From the NCBI GenBank assembly GCA_025351485.1, contig JANXVU010000157.1, forward strand, positions 1 through 32,665: a stretch of 32,665 nucleotides of DNA, in the 5' to 3' direction. The notes beneath the pieces are model-generated. The model was not told where the DNA came from and made no database searches. It saw nothing but the letters and a program-made list of their open reading frames with translations. The position numbers and the translations under genes are program-made. Source of the stretch: Candidatus Eiseniibacteriota bacterium. GTDB lineage: Bacteria > Eisenbacteria > RBG-16-71-46 > JACRLI01. Shown here piece after piece: positions 16,682 through 26,100 of the stretch (positions are counted from its first letter, which is position 1; each line of letters begins with the position of its first letter).

Positions 16682-18106
16682 CTACTGCTTGGTGACCTTG
16701 GCTTCCACGCGGCGGTTCTTTGCGCGGCCGTCCGGGTTGTCCTTGCCCTTGATCTTGTTCGGTGCGACCGGCTTGGACAGGCCCATGCTCTTGGTGCCGA
16801 GGCGAGCGGCGTCCACGCCCTTGGAGACCAGGTAGGCCTTCACGGCGTCGGCGCGGCGCTGGCCGAGCTTCATGTTGTAGGCCGCGGTGCCCTTGCTGTC
16901 GGTGTGACCGACCAGCTCGAGCTCGGCGGTGGGACAATCCTTGATGAGCTTGTCGGCCAGGTCGTTCAGGCCGGGGTTGAATTCCGGCTTCACCTCCGAC
17001 TTGTCGAAGTCGAAGTACAGGCCTTCCAGCGAACCTTCCTGGATGCACGGGCCCGAACCGCGGACGTTGAACGCCTGGTTCAGGTGTGCCTCGCGGCCGT
17101 CGGAGCAGGTCACGTACGCGTCGTACATGCCCACGTCGGCGCCCTTCAGGTCGAATGAGCCGGCGGCTTCGCCATCGCTGACCCAGTGCGAGCCCGTTCC
17201 ACGGATGGTCTTACCACCGCGGCGGAGCTCCAGGGTCGGCGGGTTACAGAAACCCTTGCCGGTGAACGTGATGTTCATCGGGCCGGTGTTCGGTCCGGTG
17301 CCCGGGTTCACGGCGGTCAGCTCCATCGCAGCCGGAGCCGGCGCGGGTGCGGGCGCGGGCGCTGGAGCAGGAGCGGGGGCCGGAGCCGGCATCGGGGCCG
17401 GAGCGACCGCGATCGAGCTCGCGCCGCCCTTGCTGTACCAGTTGATCCCGACGGTTGCCATCCACAGGCGGTTGTTGTTGTCGTTCAGGCCGACATCGGT
17501 CAACTCGTTGTGGAAACCGGAGTAGCTGAAGCGGGCCTCGAACGAGTGGTTGCGCTCGGCGGCTGTCTCGCCACCAAAGAAGGCTTCCACGCCGGCTCCG
17601 ACGGTCCACATCGGGTCGGCGTTCTCGAGCTTCTTTCCGACCGAGGTGCCCTTGGTGCCGGTGGCCGTGCCGCGGGTGGCCTCGGAGCTGTCCTTGGACG
17701 TGTTGGTCCAGGAGAGCACGCCGCCACCGATGGTGACGAACGGAACCACCTGGTTGTCGGGCGAAAGCGGGAAGATCAGGTTCAGCGAGAGCGGGCGCAC
17801 CACGGTCCGGAAGTTTTCCTCGCCGGCGAGCTTGCTCTTGTTGAATCCATAGTGGAACCGGGCGATTTCAAGGGTCGTGTGCTTCCACATGCCCCAGCGA
17901 AGGCTGATCGGCATGATGTGCAGGCCGATCGAGCCGTTGGACGCGTCCGGAATGCCGTTCTGGATCGAGTCGCGGCCGCCAGCGAGGCCGTAGATTCCGC
18001 CTCCCAGGCCGAGACCGATGCGCCCGGTCAGGTCGTCCGCCCACACCGCCCCGGCCGATATGGCGACCAAGGTCAGTGCGAGTAGAACCATCCAGGTTTT
18101 TCTCAT
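16682..18106 (-). CDS. OmpA-family outer-membrane protein with Ala-Pro hinge
   Basis: A 474-residue outer-membrane protein. It has a signal peptide (1-23, ending VWA) and an N-terminal eight-strand-type barrel (about 24-228) with alternating hydrophobic strands. An Ala-Pro hinge follows (235-260), then an Ig-like IPT/TIG-type module (about 263-350, with NITFTGKGF) and a C-terminal OmpA peptidoglycan-binding domain (about 362-474). In the last, LYFDFDKSEVKP, LVGHTDSKGTAAYNMKLGQR, RADAVKAYL and NRRVEAKV are canonical. It links outer membrane and cell wall. The Ig-like module inserted between hinge and OmpA domain is less common. ATG 18106 has AAGGAG upstream. It is monocistronic, with a terminator at 16620. 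Confidence 0.93.
   Translation of the reverse strand: MRKTWMVLLALTLVAISAGAVWADDLTGRIGLGLGGGIYGLAGGRDSIQNGIPDASNGSIGLHIMPISLRWGMWKHTTLEIARFHYGFNKSKLAGEENFRTVVRPLSLNLIFPLSPDNQVVPFVTIGGGVLSWTNTSKDSSEATRGTATGTKGTSVGKKLENADPMWTVGAGVEAFFGGETAAERNHSFEARFSYSGFHNELTDVGLNDNNNRLWMATVGINWYSKGGASSIAVAPAPMPAPAPAPAPAPAPAPAPAPAAMELTAVNPGTGPNTGPMNITFTGKGFCNPPTLELRRGGKTIRGTGSHWVSDGEAAGSFDLKGADVGMYDAYVTCSDGREAHLNQAFNVRGSGPCIQEGSLEGLYFDFDKSEVKPEFNPGLNDLADKLIKDCPTAELELVGHTDSKGTAAYNMKLGQRRADAVKAYLVSKGVDAARLGTKSMGLSKPVAPNKIKGKDNPDGRAKNRRVEAKVTKQ
17327..17404 (-). repeat. Ala-Pro dipeptide repeat in the OmpA-like protein
   Basis: Bases 17327-17404 encode residues 235-260, an almost pure Ala-Pro run built of degenerate 6-base units. 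Such hinges extend away from the membrane to let the OmpA domain reach peptidoglycan. The repeat may vary in length between strains. Confidence 0.85.
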
Positions 18107-18375
18107 TCCTCGACTCCTTTCGTAAGTTGCCCACCCCGGGGCGATTTCAAATCCGTATCACTAAGCATCAAACGTCAATTCTTATCGTCGAAGGCAGAAA
18201 GTTCGACAAACAGACCCACTATGGCTAACATGGCGCAACCCGGCCTGTCAATCGGGATTACGCCGGGGAAGAGTGGTTGCGCGCGGCCCCTGGAGCATCG
18301 GCACGCCGGCGGGGCGGAGAGAGCGGGGCACGCCCGACCCCAGTTTTCCACTTTATCTAGAGACAGGGAATTCAA
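18107..18375. other. Divergent promoter region
   Basis: This 269-base gap separates the minus-strand OmpA-like gene from the plus-strand envelope operon. On the minus strand, TTGACA (18251-18246) and TTGACG (18178-18173) are the best -35 candidates, without a clear -10 at ideal spacing. On the plus strand, TATCTA (18354-18359) is a plausible -10 for the TTG at 18376. No gene is seen. Confidence 0.4.
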
Positions 18376-19299
18376 TTGCCGCCACCCAGGATACAAGTTC
18401 ACCGAACAAACTTCGTCCCGGGCAAGCGGCTCGGCGGGTCCGCGATCGGGTTCGCCCTGCTCGGGCTCGTCCTGTTCGTTCCGGTTTCAGCTTATCCAGC
18501 AACCCCTGCCGGGCGGGGCCCTGCGCCTCCCACGCTGGCCCTGGAAGACACCCTGCCGGTGCCCAGGATCCAGCTCCGGGAGGTCGAGGTCCGGGCCGGG
18601 CGCATGAGCCTGGACCAGATCCTGGACCGCATCGTGGCCGGGGAGGCTCGCCGGGACTCCCTGATCCACGACGAGGTGTTCGACGTCTACGTCCGGATGC
18701 TCGCGCGCGATCCGGGCGCGGAATCGCCGGTACGGACCCTGGTGAGCCAGGTGTCCCGGGTGTACCGCCAGCAGCCCCGCCTGAAACGCGAGATCATCGT
18801 GAAGCGCTCCGGGCGCGAGGACATGGAAATCTCCGCGGGACAAGGCATGCGCGAGAGAATCATCAAGTTCGCCTTTGACCCCGCGCTTCGCAAGCTGTAC
18901 AGGTTCAGGATCGTGGGCCGCGACTTCGCGGGCGGGCACATCGTCTACCGGATCGAATTCGAGCCGCGGTCGGACTTCTACAAGCTCCCGACCGGCCGGC
19001 TGTGGGTGGACACCAACGAATTCGTGATCCTGCGCGAGGAGTTCTGGTACCGGGGCTCTTCGCCGGCGCCGCTGGTGTTCAAGTCCCTGGACAACTTCGT
19101 GGTGGAGCGCACCCGGGTGGACGGCCGCTACTGGGTGATCAGCCGGGTCATGGGACGGGTCACTTTCGCCCTTCCGATCCTGGGGATTCCGCCGCAGGGA
19201 GACATGGTGATCTCCTACCACAACTACCGCATCAACCAGGGCATCGACCCGAAGATGTTTGCCGGAGCCCGGCAGGAACAGGCGGAGGTCGAGGAATGA
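18376..19299 (+). CDS. Exported LolA/LppX-like envelope protein
   Basis: A 307-residue protein starting at TTG 18376, with AGGGAA 6 bases upstream; no ATG or GTG fits before the hydrophobic segment. A signal peptide covers about residues 17-43 (GGSAIGFALLGLVLFVPVSA). After a linker, about 75-300 looks like the half-barrel fold of LolA/LppX-type proteins or the outer part of DUF5686-type proteins: FRIVGRDFAGGHIVYRIEFE, GRLWVDTNEFVILREEFWYR, then FVVERTRVDGRYWVISRVMG. Its stop overlaps the start of the next gene, an outer-membrane barrel, as ATGA. In Bacteroidetes DUF5686 proteins a comparable soluble part and barrel are one chain, so I infer that the two products work as a pair in the outer membrane. 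The function is unknown. Confidence 0.7.
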   Translation: MPPPRIQVHRTNFVPGKRLGGSAIGFALLGLVLFVPVSAYPATPAGRGPAPPTLALEDTLPVPRIQLREVEVRAGRMSLDQILDRIVAGEARRDSLIHDEVFDVYVRMLARDPGAESPVRTLVSQVSRVYRQQPRLKREIIVKRSGREDMEISAGQGMRERIIKFAFDPALRKLYRFRIVGRDFAGGHIVYRIEFEPRSDFYKLPTGRLWVDTNEFVILREEFWYRGSSPAPLVFKSLDNFVVERTRVDGRYWVISRVMGRVTFALPILGIPPQGDMVISYHNYRINQGIDPKMFAGARQEQAEVEE

Positions 19300-20642
19300 G
19301 AGGGAACCAGGCTTTGAAGTGGATGGGCGCCGCCGTGGCGGTGCTGGCCGCGGCCGCCCTCGCGGGAGGCGCGCGCGCGCAATCGGCCCCCTCCGCGGCC
19401 GACACCAGCTTTCACTCCTACCTCGGGGGCCTGTCCGATTCGAGCCGCGCGATGTTCGGCGCCGACACCCTGGATTTCGACACCACCGGGGTGGACTCCC
19501 TGGGGCGCTACTACGCCGCGCACCCGGAGCTCGCGCCGCACACGCCGCGGGATTTTGATCCAAGGTCGCAGGGGAGCGAGAACGCGCCGGTGAGCCGGCT
19601 TTCCCGGGTCGAGGGCCAGTTCGTCGGGGCGAGGCTGCAGCTGAACGGCATCGAACGCGGGCCGGGGGCGCTGTCGCTGGAGGGCGGATACAGCTTCGGG
19701 CAGAAGCAGGGCCGCTACGCCGTGGGGCTCACGCGCGCCTTTCGCACCGAAGACCAGGCCTTCTCGCTGCATCTATCAGGGTTCCGCAGCACCGAACACC
19801 GGGACGCGCTGCAGGCCGAACCGGATCCAGGCTTTCGCTCTCCGCGCCTGGTGCAACGTCCGGGAGATCTGGCGTATCGGCGCGAGGGATGGCGCGCCCG
19901 CGCGCTGCTGCAGCGGCGGCTGTTCGCGCTGGAAGGGACTTTTCGGGACGAGCAGGCGCACTCCATGGGCTACCCGGGCGATTTCAAGTACTACCTTCTG
20001 AGCGGAACGCCCGAATCGCGCCGGGCCGCTGCCGGCACGGTGCGCTCTCTCGGGGGCATGCTGGCATTCGGGGCGAGCCCCGAGGATGGGCTGATCAAGG
20101 CGCGATTCGACCACGCCGGATTCGGGGGCAAATTCGAGTTCAACCGGGCCCGCCTGGACCTGGGCCGTATTTTCCGGGTGGGAAGCTCGGCGCTGTTCGC
20201 CCTGCAGGCCGAGTGGAGCGCGGCGGATTCCGGGGCGCCGGCGCAGGAACTATCGTATGCGGGCGGCGGACACGGGCTGCAGGGCTACGACGCGGGGGCG
20301 CTCCAGGCGCGCCAGCTGTATTTGGGGCGGGCCACCGCGGTGTTCGGGCCCGATATTCTTGCCTCGCTGAAGATCCCGCACCCCTCCCTTCTCACGCTCT
20401 CGCTGGCGCTCTTTGCCGAGGCGGGGGCGGCGCCGGCGCTCGAACCCGGCGACGGACTTTCGCCCAGGAAACCCGCCGGGGGCGACTGGGTGAGCGATGT
20501 GGGGGCGGGGCTGTGGTACGGCCCGGGGCTGCTGGATCCGGAGGCCTGCATGAAGCTCTCGGCGGCCGTGCCGCTGGGACCGAGGAGCGACCACAAGGTG
20601 AAGTGGGCCTTCACGTGGACCCGCGTGCTGGACTGGTTCTAG
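19296..20642 (+). CDS. Outer-membrane beta-barrel protein, BamA/ShlB-like
   Basis: A 448-residue protein starting at ATG 19296 inside the previous stop (ATGA). The signal peptide runs to about residue 28 (ALAGGARA-Q). The rest is rich in alternating-strand segments, and the chain ends in aromatic residues (TRVLDWF), the C-terminal Phe signal read by the BAM complex. Near the end, LSYAGGGHGLQGYDAGALQA recalls the conserved loop motif (GG.G.lRGY) of Omp85/ShlB-type barrels, followed by strand runs such as PSLLTLSLALFAEAGAA. No POTRA domain precedes it; the soluble role may be filled by the gene before it. HIT and VOC genes follow within a few bases, probably on the same transcript. Confidence 0.68.
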   Translation: MRGNQALKWMGAAVAVLAAAALAGGARAQSAPSAADTSFHSYLGGLSDSSRAMFGADTLDFDTTGVDSLGRYYAAHPELAPHTPRDFDPRSQGSENAPVSRLSRVEGQFVGARLQLNGIERGPGALSLEGGYSFGQKQGRYAVGLTRAFRTEDQAFSLHLSGFRSTEHRDALQAEPDPGFRSPRLVQRPGDLAYRREGWRARALLQRRLFALEGTFRDEQAHSMGYPGDFKYYLLSGTPESRRAAAGTVRSLGGMLAFGASPEDGLIKARFDHAGFGGKFEFNRARLDLGRIFRVGSSALFALQAEWSAADSGAPAQELSYAGGGHGLQGYDAGALQARQLYLGRATAVFGPDILASLKIPHPSLLTLSLALFAEAGAAPALEPGDGLSPRKPAGGDWVSDVGAGLWYGPGLLDPEACMKLSAAVPLGPRSDHKVKWAFTWTRVLDWF

Positions 20643-20649
20643 GAGATCC

Positions 20650-21111
20650 ATGAGCGAGTGCCTCTTCTGCAAGATCGTGGCCGGCGAGATCCCGAGCTTT
20701 CGGGTGTGGGAGGACCAGGACCACCTCGCGTTTCTCACGCCGTTTCCCAGCACCCCCGGGTTCACCGTGGTGATCCCCAAGGCACATCATCCAAGCTATG
20801 TGTTCCGGTTGCCGGATGAAGTCTTCGAGGGGCTCGCCCGGGCGGCGCGCGCGGTGGCGCTCAAGATCGATGCGGCCTTCGACGATGTGGGCCGGACCGG
20901 GATGATCTTCGAGGGCTTCGGGGTGGACCACGCGCACGCCAAGCTGTTCCCCATGCACGGTACGAGTTCCGAAAAATGGGAACCGATCCGTTCCGGCGTG
21001 GACAAGTTCTTTGAACGCTACGAGGGCTACATGTCGACCCACGACGGCCCGCGCGCCGATGACCGGGAGTTGGAGGAGATCGCGCGCCGGATCCGGGAGG
21101 CGCGGGCGTGA
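20650..21111 (+). CDS. HIT-family nucleotide-binding protein
   Basis: A 153-residue histidine-triad protein, 7 bases after the barrel gene. The N-terminus CLFCKIVAGEIPSFRVWED and the core GFTVVIPKAHHPSYVF are standard for the family, whose members hydrolyse or transfer nucleotidyl groups. The triad segment is HAHAKLFPMH (94-103): the first and the catalytic second His are present, while the third is Lys98. This H-A-H-A-K variant occurs in a recognised bacterial subgroup, so activity is plausible. It contains only the first Cys pair of the Zn site. Its stop overlaps the GTG start of the following VOC gene. Confidence 0.9.
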   Translation: MSECLFCKIVAGEIPSFRVWEDQDHLAFLTPFPSTPGFTVVIPKAHHPSYVFRLPDEVFEGLARAARAVALKIDAAFDDVGRTGMIFEGFGVDHAHAKLFPMHGTSSEKWEPIRSGVDKFFERYEGYMSTHDGPRADDRELEEIARRIREARA

Positions 21112-21533
21112 ACGAGGACCTGCGCACCCACCGTGTCCTCGAGACCGCCCTGTACGTGGAGGACGTGGACGCGGTCATCGCATTCTACCGCGACAAGCTC
21201 GGGTTTCCGGTAATCGCGGGCGATGGCGGGCGCATCACCGGGCTGGATGCGGGCGGGGCGACGGTCCTGCTGGTGTTCAAGAGGGGCGGTTCGGCTCGCG
21301 GAGTGGAGTTCTCCGGCGGCAGGATCCCGCCGTGCGACGGGCAGGGCCCGACGCACCTGGCCTTTGCGATCGGCGCCGACGAGTTCGAAGAGTGGGAAAA
21401 GCTGCTGGTGCAGCGCGGCGTCCCGATCGAAAGCCGGGTGACCTGGGAGCGCGGCGGGCGGAGCCTGTATGTGCGGGATCCGGCAGGGAACTCGGTGGAA
21501 CTGGCTACGCCGGGGGTGTGGAGCACGTACTAG
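21108..21533 (+). CDS. VOC-superfamily (glyoxalase/bleomycin-resistance-like) protein
   Basis: A 141-residue protein starting at GTG 21108, overlapping the HIT stop by four bases (GTGA). It has the paired beta-alpha-beta-beta-beta units of the vicinal-oxygen-chelate fold: LETALYVEDVDAVIAFYRDK, LGFPVIAG, then THLAFAIGADEFEEWEKLL and the closing YVRDPAGNSVELATPGVW. Candidate metal ligands are His358-like (the His of THLAF) and the Glu of SVELA; the first-unit position reads ETALYV instead of the usual H. The substrate cannot be told from sequence. It is the last gene of the 18376-21533 run. Confidence 0.87.
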   Translation: MNEDLRTHRVLETALYVEDVDAVIAFYRDKLGFPVIAGDGGRITGLDAGGATVLLVFKRGGSARGVEFSGGRIPPCDGQGPTHLAFAIGADEFEEWEKLLVQRGVPIESRVTWERGGRSLYVRDPAGNSVELATPGVWSTY

Positions 21534-21563
21534 CAAGGCGGTTCAGGCTTAGGGATCGAAACC

Positions 21564-22736
21564 ATGAACTATCTCTTCGCTGCACTACTCACCCTGCACG
21601 GCCTCATTCACCTGGTGGGCGCGGCCCGCGCGCTTGGCTTCGCCAAGGCGCCGGGCCCGACGCAGCCGATATCCCGTCCCGTCGGACTCCTGTGGTTGTT
21701 GGCGGCGGTGCTGTTCCTTGCGACCGCCGCGGCGCTGTTCGCCTGGCCAAGGGGTTGGTGGGCGGTCGGCGCGGTCGCGATCATCCTGTCCCAGGTCGTG
21801 ATCCTCACCTCGTGGAAGGATGCCCGGTTCGGCAGCGTCCTGAACGTCATCGCGCTCGTGGGTGTCGCCTTCGGGTTTCTCTCGCAGGGTCCATTCAGTC
21901 TGCGCGCGGAGTACGACCGGAACGTGGTCCGCTCGCTCCAGCGCGCAGCCGCGTCGCCGTTGCTCACCGAGCAGGACCTGGCGCCCCTGCCACCCGTGGT
22001 GCAGCGATACGTCCGGATCTCCGGGGCCGTCGGGCAGCCCCGGGTGCGAAGCTTCTGGGTCCGGATGCATGGGCGCATTCGCCGTGGAGAGGACCAACCG
22101 TGGATGGCATTCACCGCGGAGCAGTACGACTTCCTCGATCCCAATTCCCGGTACTTCCTGATCGATGCCGCCATGTTCGGGATTCCGTTCCAGGCCCTGC
22201 ACATCTACATCGGGCCGTCGGCCAGCATGCGGGTAAAGGTGGCCGCCTTCCTGACCGTGGCCGATGCCCGGGGGCCGGAAATGGACGTTTCCGAGACTGT
22301 GACCCTGTTCAACGACATGTGCCTGTTCGCTCCGGGATCACTGGTGGATCCCGCCATTCGATGGCAGCAATCGAACGCGCGCACGTCCACGGCCTCATTC
22401 ACCAGCGCCGGCCACGCGGTGACGGCGACACTCTTCTTCAACGACGCCGGAGAACTGGTGGACTTCGTTTCCGAGGACCGTTTCGGCTCGTCCCCCGACG
22501 GCAAGTCATTCAGTACGATGCGCTGGTCGACACCAGTTCAAAACTATCGTTCGTTAGGTTTTCGAAGAATTATTGGCAGCGGTGAGGCCCGGTGGCATGC
22601 CGCGAACTCCAGTTACGAGTACATCAAATTGGAACTGGACGAGATACAGTACAATCCATCCCCGGATTTCCAGACTCTTTCCAGGCTCCCTGTCCAATCC
22701 CCGCTTTACCCACCTCATGGCGGCTCAACCCCTTAA
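21564..22736 (+). CDS. Membrane protein, DUF6544-like
   Basis: A 390-residue protein with about four N-terminal transmembrane helices (MNYLFAALLTLHGLIHLVGA, LLWLLAAVLFLATAAALFAW, GAVAIILSQVVILTSW, NVIALVGVAFGFL). These are followed from about residue 115 by a soluble domain: PLPPVVQRYVRISGAVGQPR, VRMHGRIR, SETVTLFNDMCLFAPGSLVD and FFNDAGELVDFVSEDRF. The motif order and the GEARWH.....YEYIKLELDEIQYN ending are what I recall for DUF6544 proteins, of unknown function. ATG 21564 follows AGGGATCG, 30 bases after the VOC gene, so read-through is possible. The last 200 bases become AT-rich and run into the AT island, so the C-terminus may be ragged. Confidence 0.78.
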   Translation: MNYLFAALLTLHGLIHLVGAARALGFAKAPGPTQPISRPVGLLWLLAAVLFLATAAALFAWPRGWWAVGAVAIILSQVVILTSWKDARFGSVLNVIALVGVAFGFLSQGPFSLRAEYDRNVVRSLQRAAASPLLTEQDLAPLPPVVQRYVRISGAVGQPRVRSFWVRMHGRIRRGEDQPWMAFTAEQYDFLDPNSRYFLIDAAMFGIPFQALHIYIGPSASMRVKVAAFLTVADARGPEMDVSETVTLFNDMCLFAPGSLVDPAIRWQQSNARTSTASFTSAGHAVTATLFFNDAGELVDFVSEDRFGSSPDGKSFSTMRWSTPVQNYRSLGFRRIIGSGEARWHAANSSYEYIKLELDEIQYNPSPDFQTLSRLPVQSPLYPPHGGSTP

Positions 22737-23131
22737 TACAAAGCAATATGCTAACTAAAGCGGTATGTAAATATTCCATTATTCTATTATACTTTTTACG
22801 CCCACAAACTGTGATTTTCATCTTTACAAACCGCACAAATCCGCTATAGTAATTACGCTCAATAAACACCCTACCTCACTCACACGCAGATCTGGAGGGT
22901 CGGCCCGGAATCCAGGGTCGATCAAGCCGGTTCCCGCGTGGCAACCCGCTGGCGAGACCGACGGGTTCCTCCCGTCAGACAGCAGTGCGATCGCATCCGC
23001 GGGATGTTCGAAACCGTCGAGCCTCCTTCGGATGAGTTCCAGAGAGTTCCGCCCGCGCTCGTGGCGACGTGTCCGAGAACACACCGTGCGCACGCCAACC
23101 ATCCCAAGCAGACCGCAAGGAGGTTGCACCG
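22737..23131 (+). other. AT-rich island and long leader of the beta-helix gene
   Basis: No gene is seen in these 395 bases. The first 130 are very AT-rich and contain the promoter at 22823-22850. From about 22857 to 23131 lies a predicted leader of about 275 bases with a hairpin GACGGG/CCCGTC (22962-22978) and the 14-mer GCATCCGCGGGATG (22993-23006), which folds as CATCC-GCG-GGATG. The strong ribosome-binding site AAGGAGGT (23117-23124) ends the region. The leader matches no riboswitch I know. Confidence 0.5.
22823..22850 (+). promoter_or_regulatory. Sigma70-type promoter of the beta-helix gene
   Basis: TTTACA (22823-22828), a 16-base spacer, then TATAGT (22845-22850). Both boxes are close to consensus and lie in an AT-rich island. 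Predicted transcription start is about 22857. Confidence 0.6.
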
Positions 23132-26100
23132 ATGACTCCGTTCACCCGACTTTGGAAACCTTTCCTGGGCGTTTCCGCCGCCGCAGTGGCGCTCCTCGTC
23201 CTCGTGGCGAACGCAACTGCAGCCCGCATCCACGAACCGTCCAGCCGGGTCGGACAGGTTTCCAACCTTGCGAAGGCACGCGTCGCCACTCCCAATCATG
23301 TCAACTCCGCGCCCGCGGTAACGGCCGCCAACATTGCGTGGGCCGGTAGCGGCAACGGCAGCACGGTGCTCGACGCATTTCCGCACAGCTACACCTTCGG
23401 AACGGACGGCTTTGCCACCATCCAGGAAGCCATCGACGCGGTGGCCCCGGGCGGCACGGTCTACGTCTACCCCGGCACCTACAGCGAGACGGCATCGGCC
23501 CGCACGCCCGCCTACATCCCGGGCTTGTACAACTTCGGGCTGTTCTTCTCGGTCGCCCAGGGTGCCCTGCATCTCGAGGGCGTGGACGCCGCGCGCAACC
23601 CGGTTCTTTCGGCAGCCGGCGCGCTGGCCACGATCAAGACGAACTCCGACGCCAACTTCGGCCCCGATGGGTTCTACATCGAGGGTGACGGCGTGACCAT
23701 CGAGGGCGTGCGGCTCGGCACCAACTCGCTCGGCCAGAACAAGACCGCCGAAATAAGCGGCGACAACTTCACGTTGAAGAACTGCGACCTGGCCGACATC
23801 GGCGGGTCCATCTACTTCAACGACATGGCGTACGATGTCGGGACCAGCACCTCGCACATCCAGACCTACACCATCCAGGGCAACAATTTCCAGGATGGAT
23901 TGAGCATCGACCTCACCAGTGGCGCGGGCTATTCCGGACCGCCCAGCGGCCGCGTCGTGACCGGCAACACGTTCACCAACCTGGCCGGCTCCTACTGGCC
24001 GTGCATCAGCTTCAACGGCTCCGGCACCGGCGTGCCGTGGTTCGTGTACTCGGTGGGTGGGGCGGTCATCACCGGCAACACGTTCATCAACGCCGATCCC
24101 ACCGGGCAGCACATCCGCGCCCGGGGCACGTACGACAATTCCCAGTTCGACTGGGCCTCCTACTTCAACGGGAACAACTACAACAAGGCCGTGTGCGTCG
24201 GTCCGGCCCCTCCGGCGAATCTCGAAACCTACTCCTACGTGGGTTTCTATGGCACGTACAACACCGTCCGCCGCATCGGCGCCATCATCCAGGGCGAGGT
24301 GGACCACGGCCTCGCGGGTGACCAGGTGCTGGTCAAGGGCGGAACCTACGTGGAGCAGGTGGCCGTCGACGGCAGGAACCTGACCATCCAGGGCGCCGGC
24401 CGCACCTCGACGATCATCAAGTCGCCGGCGATGCTGGCCACCCAGTTCACCACCAGCGGCCCGAACAAGCCGGTGCTGTTCTGCGCCAACGCCGCGGACA
24501 TCGAGGTTAAGGACCTCACCGTGGACGGCGACGGCCAGGGCAACGCCAACTACCGCATCTACGGAGTTGCGTACTGGAACGCCGGGGGCAAGCTCCTCAA
24601 CTGCGACGTGGTGCACGTACGCGAAACGCCTTTCAACGGCGACCAGCACGGCGTGGGCATCTTTGGCGGCACCAACACCACGCCCTTCTCGCTCGAAGTC
24701 GGAGGCGTCAATGTCACCGACTTCCAGAAGAACGGAACGGTGTTCACCGGCGCCGGCTATAGCGTCAACATGCACGACTGCACCGTCACCGGTCAGGGCA
24801 TGACGCCGCTCAACGCCGAGAACGGGATTGAGTACATCAACGGAGCCGCCGGCAGCATCACCAACTGCGCGGTCTCCGGGTCGTACTACACGGGACCCAC
24901 CTACACGGCCACCGGCCTGCTCCTTTACAGCGCGGGCACGGTCAATGTGTCCGGCGGCTCGATCACGGGCTGCCAGTCGGCTGCCTACTTCATCGACTGC
25001 AACGGCTCGGTGGCGGGATCGAGCCTCTCCACCCCGACGCTCGGGGGCATCGGCGCCTGGGGCGTCCTCAGCTACAACAGCCAGTTGACCCTGCTCGCCA
25101 CGAGCCGGCCGCTGGGGGCGAGCGCCTCCACGCGGCCGATGGGCGTGAGCGCCTCCGCACGTCCGCTGCCCCAGCCCATGGACGCCGGCGTGTCCCAGAA
25201 AGGAATGCGCCCGCAGTCCATCGGATCCGCCCCGCTCTCTCTCACCGTCACGGGCGGATGCATGACCGGCCCGGGCGGTACCCCGGGGAACGGCTCCGAA
25301 GGAGTGGACGTCTTCTCCGAGGGCGCGGGTCTCAACGCCACCATCACCGGCGTCGAGATCAGCGGCTGGGACTGGGGCATCGGCTCCGGTGGCCCGGGCG
25401 GTGTTGCGGTGAATGCGAACCACAACTCGCTCACCGGCAACCTCACCGCCGGCTATGACAACTACGCCCCGCTGGTGAACACCAACACCAACCTCGCCCA
25501 GCTGAACTGGTGGGGCAACGCGGGCGGTCCCGGCGTGGGTGGAGCGAACCCGGTCGTGGGCGCCGCCGTGGTTTCGGCCCCGTGGCTGATCACGGGCACC
25601 GACGCCAACCCGGGCTGCGGCTTTGCGCCGCTGGCCGACAACACCGTCAGCGTCGGACCGGCGCCGAGCTGCATCTCGGTGCTCAACGACTGCGTCACCA
25701 TCCCGGTGAACATCGCGCGCACCACCTCGGACAACGTCCGCGGCTACAGCGTGAAGCTGACCCTGTCCTCGAACCTGGCGCTATGCACCGGCCCCGGCAG
25801 TGTCACCCAGGGCACGTACCTGTCTGCGGTGAGCGGGACCAGTTTCCAGGTGAGCGGCACCTACCCGAACTACACGGTGGACTGCGCCATCCTGGGCACG
25901 CCCTGCGGCGCCACGGCGGCGACGGGTAACCTGTTTAACCTGGGCGTGAAGAAGAACGGCCCGGACGGAACCGGCACCATCACTATTACCCTGGTCAAGC
26001 TGCGTGACTGTGCCAACGGCCCGGTGGCCGCCACCGCGGGTGCGCCGCTGAGCATCACGATCGACGCCGACGGACCGGTGGCGATCGCCAACCTGGGCGC

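Noticed and set aside
17327-17404. Simple-sequence tract taken as a CRISPR-like or mobile repeat
   Set aside because: It encodes the Ala-Pro hinge of the OmpA-like protein in frame and has no spacers.
22857-23131. Possible known riboswitch (TPP, glycine, cobalamin, cyclic-di-GMP) in the beta-helix leader
   Set aside because: None of the conserved core strings of these classes is present; only isolated hairpins are seen.
22922-25423. 833-residue minus-strand ORF opposite the beta-helix gene
   Set aside because: Its low-complexity Val/Ala/Arg/Gly composition and lack of a ribosome-binding site contrast with the plus-strand frame, which has a signal peptide and clear domains.
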